Shown one piece after another: positions 62,524-64,000 of a DNA stretch of 64,000 nt (within the stretch, counting starts at the first letter, position 1; each line of letters opens with the position of its first letter). The notes below the pieces were generated by a model that saw only the letters and a program-made list of their open reading frames with translations, was not told where the DNA came from and ran no database searches. The stretch comes from Nitrospira_E sp052156535. GTDB taxonomy: Bacteria > Nitrospirota > Nitrospiria > Nitrospirales > UBA8639. The stretch covers positions 174,366 through 238,365 of the forward strand of contig NZ_JBQKUP010000037.1 in the NCBI RefSeq assembly GCF_052156535.1. The letters are read 5' to 3'. A program made the position numbers and the translations under genes.

Positions 62524-64000
62524 CTAAGGTTTGATAATAACGGAATACATGCTCAGGCTATTTCCGGCATTGCCACTGCTGACATTCCCCCCGAGGGTAA
62601 TGGTCCCCGCAGGAAAGGTCCGTACAAACAGACTGAGAGTCGTATCCGAGGTCACAAGATTTGTGCCGGTATCGGTAAAGGTATTCAACCACGCAGGTTT
62701 CGGGCTTATGCGATCACCATGGGCGACATACACGGACACGGGTTGATTGACCGTAAAGCTGAGGAAGTTGATATTGGTCGCTGCTTTGTCATCATTCGCC
62801 GTTCGGATATATGCCCCACCCTGCACGAGAGTGGGAATTGTGGAAAAGGTATAGCTGCGGTCGATGTAGACTGTTCCCCCAGCTTGGAGGCCTGAGGTGG
62901 GTACGACATACCCTTTTCCACTTGACACGTTCAGATTGGAAATATTGAGTGTTGAAGTGGGTGGGGGAGGTGGCGCGGTGGTATTGCTCACGGTGACCGT
63001 GCGGGTAGCGGAGGTCGTATTCCCCGCGGCATCGCGGGCAATAGCCGTGAGGGTGTAGGAGCCATTCGGGACTGTGGTGGTATTCCAGCTGGTGCTATAG
63101 GGATTAGTCGTATCTTCAGCCCCGAGGTTTGCGCCCTGGAGGCGGAACTGCACGCCTATGACGCCAACATTATCATTGGCATTGGCTGTGATGGTCACCG
63201 AGCCAGATACGGTACCCGCGCTAGGAGCCGTCAGTGTGACGGTCGGGGAAGTGGTGTCACCCCCACTGGTGGGAAGTACGTCCAATTTCCCAATCACATA
63301 GATGTTTTGAGTGGTATTTGAAGTCGACAAGCTACCCCAGTCAATGACTGCTGACTGGTCGGTTCCTGTAATTGTCCAGCCTATGGTGTTGTTGCCGCCA
63401 TTCCTATATACCGTCGGGTTCCCATTCGGGACCCAAAAGGTCACAAACACATCCTGTCCGGCGATTAGGTCAAAAGGGATTGGGTCACTGGTTAGCGTGC
63501 CGCCGGCAGGGACGGTGCCGCCCGCATTCCAGGTCCCCCCGAAGGTCAGTTGGCGATGGGTGCTGTTCACGCCATTGAGGGTTGTGCCATCTCGCCTTAC
63601 CAGGGAGACCCGTTGGACGGTGTAATTACCCGAGGAGCGGCCCTGCAAGGTGAGTTGGACCGTCGTGCCATTAGTCGTGATAGAACTCCCTTTGAGCAAG
63701 ATCCGAATACTCCGATTATCCCAACTTGAATTGTTCCAACTGGCACCAGGATTTTGTGCGGCGGCCGTCCAGGCGGTTACCGGTGCTCCTCCGCCTGATG
63801 GTGGCGATGGGCTTGTATTGCTCACGGTGACCGTGCGGGTAGCGGAGGTCGTGGTATTCCCCGCGGCATCGCGGGCAATAGCCGTGAGGGTGTAGGAGCC
63901 ATTCGGGACAGTGGTGGTATTCCAGCTGGTGCTATAGGGATTAGTCGTATCTTCAGCCCCGAGGTTCGCGCCCTGGAGACGGAATTGGACGCCTGTAACA
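62524..64000 (-). CDS. Large secreted protein with Ig-like repeats (partial, 5' end outside the window)
   Basis: The frame is open to the window edge, so the true start lies beyond 64000; the GTG at 63823-63825 is inside an Ig-like repeat and is not a start. In coding order one sees an Ig-like (Big_7-type) module ending RTVTVSN, a 165-residue beta-rich domain (WNNSSWDNRSIRILLKGSS to NIYVIGKLDVLP), a second Ig-like module with VTITANANDNVGVIGVQFRL and DAAGNTTSATRTVTV, then a C-terminal beta domain to YSVIIKP. It is probably a surface adhesin or carbohydrate-binding protein. No sorting signal is visible at the C-terminus. Confidence 0.75.
   Translation of the reverse strand, partial: VTGVQFRLQGANLGAEDTTNPYSTSWNTTTVPNGSYTLTAIARDAAGNTTTSATRTVTVSNTSPSPPSGGGAPVTAWTAAAQNPGASWNNSSWDNRSIRILLKGSSITTNGTTVQLTLQGRSSGNYTVQRVSLVRRDGTTLNGVNSTHRQLTFGGTWNAGGTVPAGGTLTSDPIPFDLIAGQDVFVTFWVPNGNPTVYRNGGNNTIGWTITGTDQSAVIDWGSLSTSNTTQNIYVIGKLDVLPTSGGDTTSPTVTLTAPSAGTVSGSVTITANANDNVGVIGVQFRLQGANLGAEDTTNPYSTSWNTTTVPNGSYTLTAIARDAAGNTTSATRTVTVSNTTAPPPPPTSTLNISNLNVSSGKGYVVPTSGLQAGGTVYIDRSYTFSTIPTLVQGGAYIRTANDDKAATNINFLSFTVNQPVSVYVAHGDRISPKPAWLNTFTDTGTNLVTSDTTLSLFVRTFPAGTITLGGNVSSGNAGNSLSMYSVIIKP
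62981..63166. repeat. Ig-module repeat, copy 1
   Basis: This roughly 186-base stretch matches 63815-64000 almost base for base, apart from a three-base indel in the Thr/Ser run and a few substitutions near its right end. It encodes the Ig-like module of the large secreted protein. Confidence 0.85.
63815..64000. repeat. Ig-module repeat, copy 2 (continues past the window)
   Basis: Near-identical to 62981-63166. Conservation at silent positions suggests recent duplication or gene conversion between modules. More copies may exist to the right. Confidence 0.85.

Noticed and set aside
62524..63825. A complete 433-residue protein starting at the GTG at 63825
   Set aside because: The frame is open to the window edge and the upstream codons encode an Ig-like module, so the gene is partial.
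1..64000. CRISPR array or diversity-generating retroelement
   Set aside because: No regularly spaced short repeats were seen, and no reverse transcriptase or template/variable repeat pair accompanies the DUF1566 domain.

Overview
The window looks like chromosome from a Nitrospira-type bacterium (Nitrospirota), possibly one of the lower-GC marine lineages. This is an inference. It rests on the mid-range base composition, an exosortase-A (XrtA) style exopolysaccharide (EPS) locus, and a palindromic intergenic repeat at the left end of a kind I associate with Nitrospira. No rRNA or other phylogenetic marker is present to settle it.

Region 1 (1-3011) holds a radical SAM gene, a lone STAS-domain gene, a 5' half tRNA fragment and a decayed tyrosine integrase. 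The last two look like scars of an older integration. Region 2 (3012-12411) is an intact-looking integrative element inserted in the 3' end of a tRNA-Arg(CCT) gene. An exact 41-bp direct repeat bounds it (3044-3084 and 12371-12411). Its minus-strand module encodes a tyrosine integrase, an excisionase-like protein, a serine recombinase, an orphan DNA methyltransferase, a primase/helicase-like protein and a zinc ribbon. Its plus-strand cargo is a protein of unknown function, a protein with a HEPN-like RX4H motif, and a TIR-DUF1566 fusion. The last two are the best candidates here for an undescribed defence function.

Region 3 (12934-59745) is a very large EPS locus, nearly all on the plus strand. 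It opens with two paralogous outer-membrane export proteins, a chain-length/tyrosine-kinase fusion, an initiating sugar phosphotransferase, an XrtA-type deacetylase and an outer-membrane barrel. There follow many glycosyltransferases, tailoring enzymes (a glycerol-3-phosphate dehydrogenase homologue, methyltransferases, an epimerase, an acyl-adenylating enzyme with ACP and an acyltransferase, two CelD-like GNAT proteins, several NodB-type deacetylases), two flippases, one O-antigen-ligase-type polymerase and an XrtA-type amidotransferase. No exosortase and no PEP-CTERM substrate is visible. Long non-coding stretches and an IS3 remnant split the locus into sub-blocks, which suggests assembly from several acquisitions.

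Region 4 (59785-64000) is convergent. It has a hairpin, a secreted beta-helix protein and the 3' part of a large secreted protein with near-identical Ig-like repeats. The beta-helix protein and a secreted protein inside the EPS locus (39061-40140) share a short proline-rich C-terminal tail.
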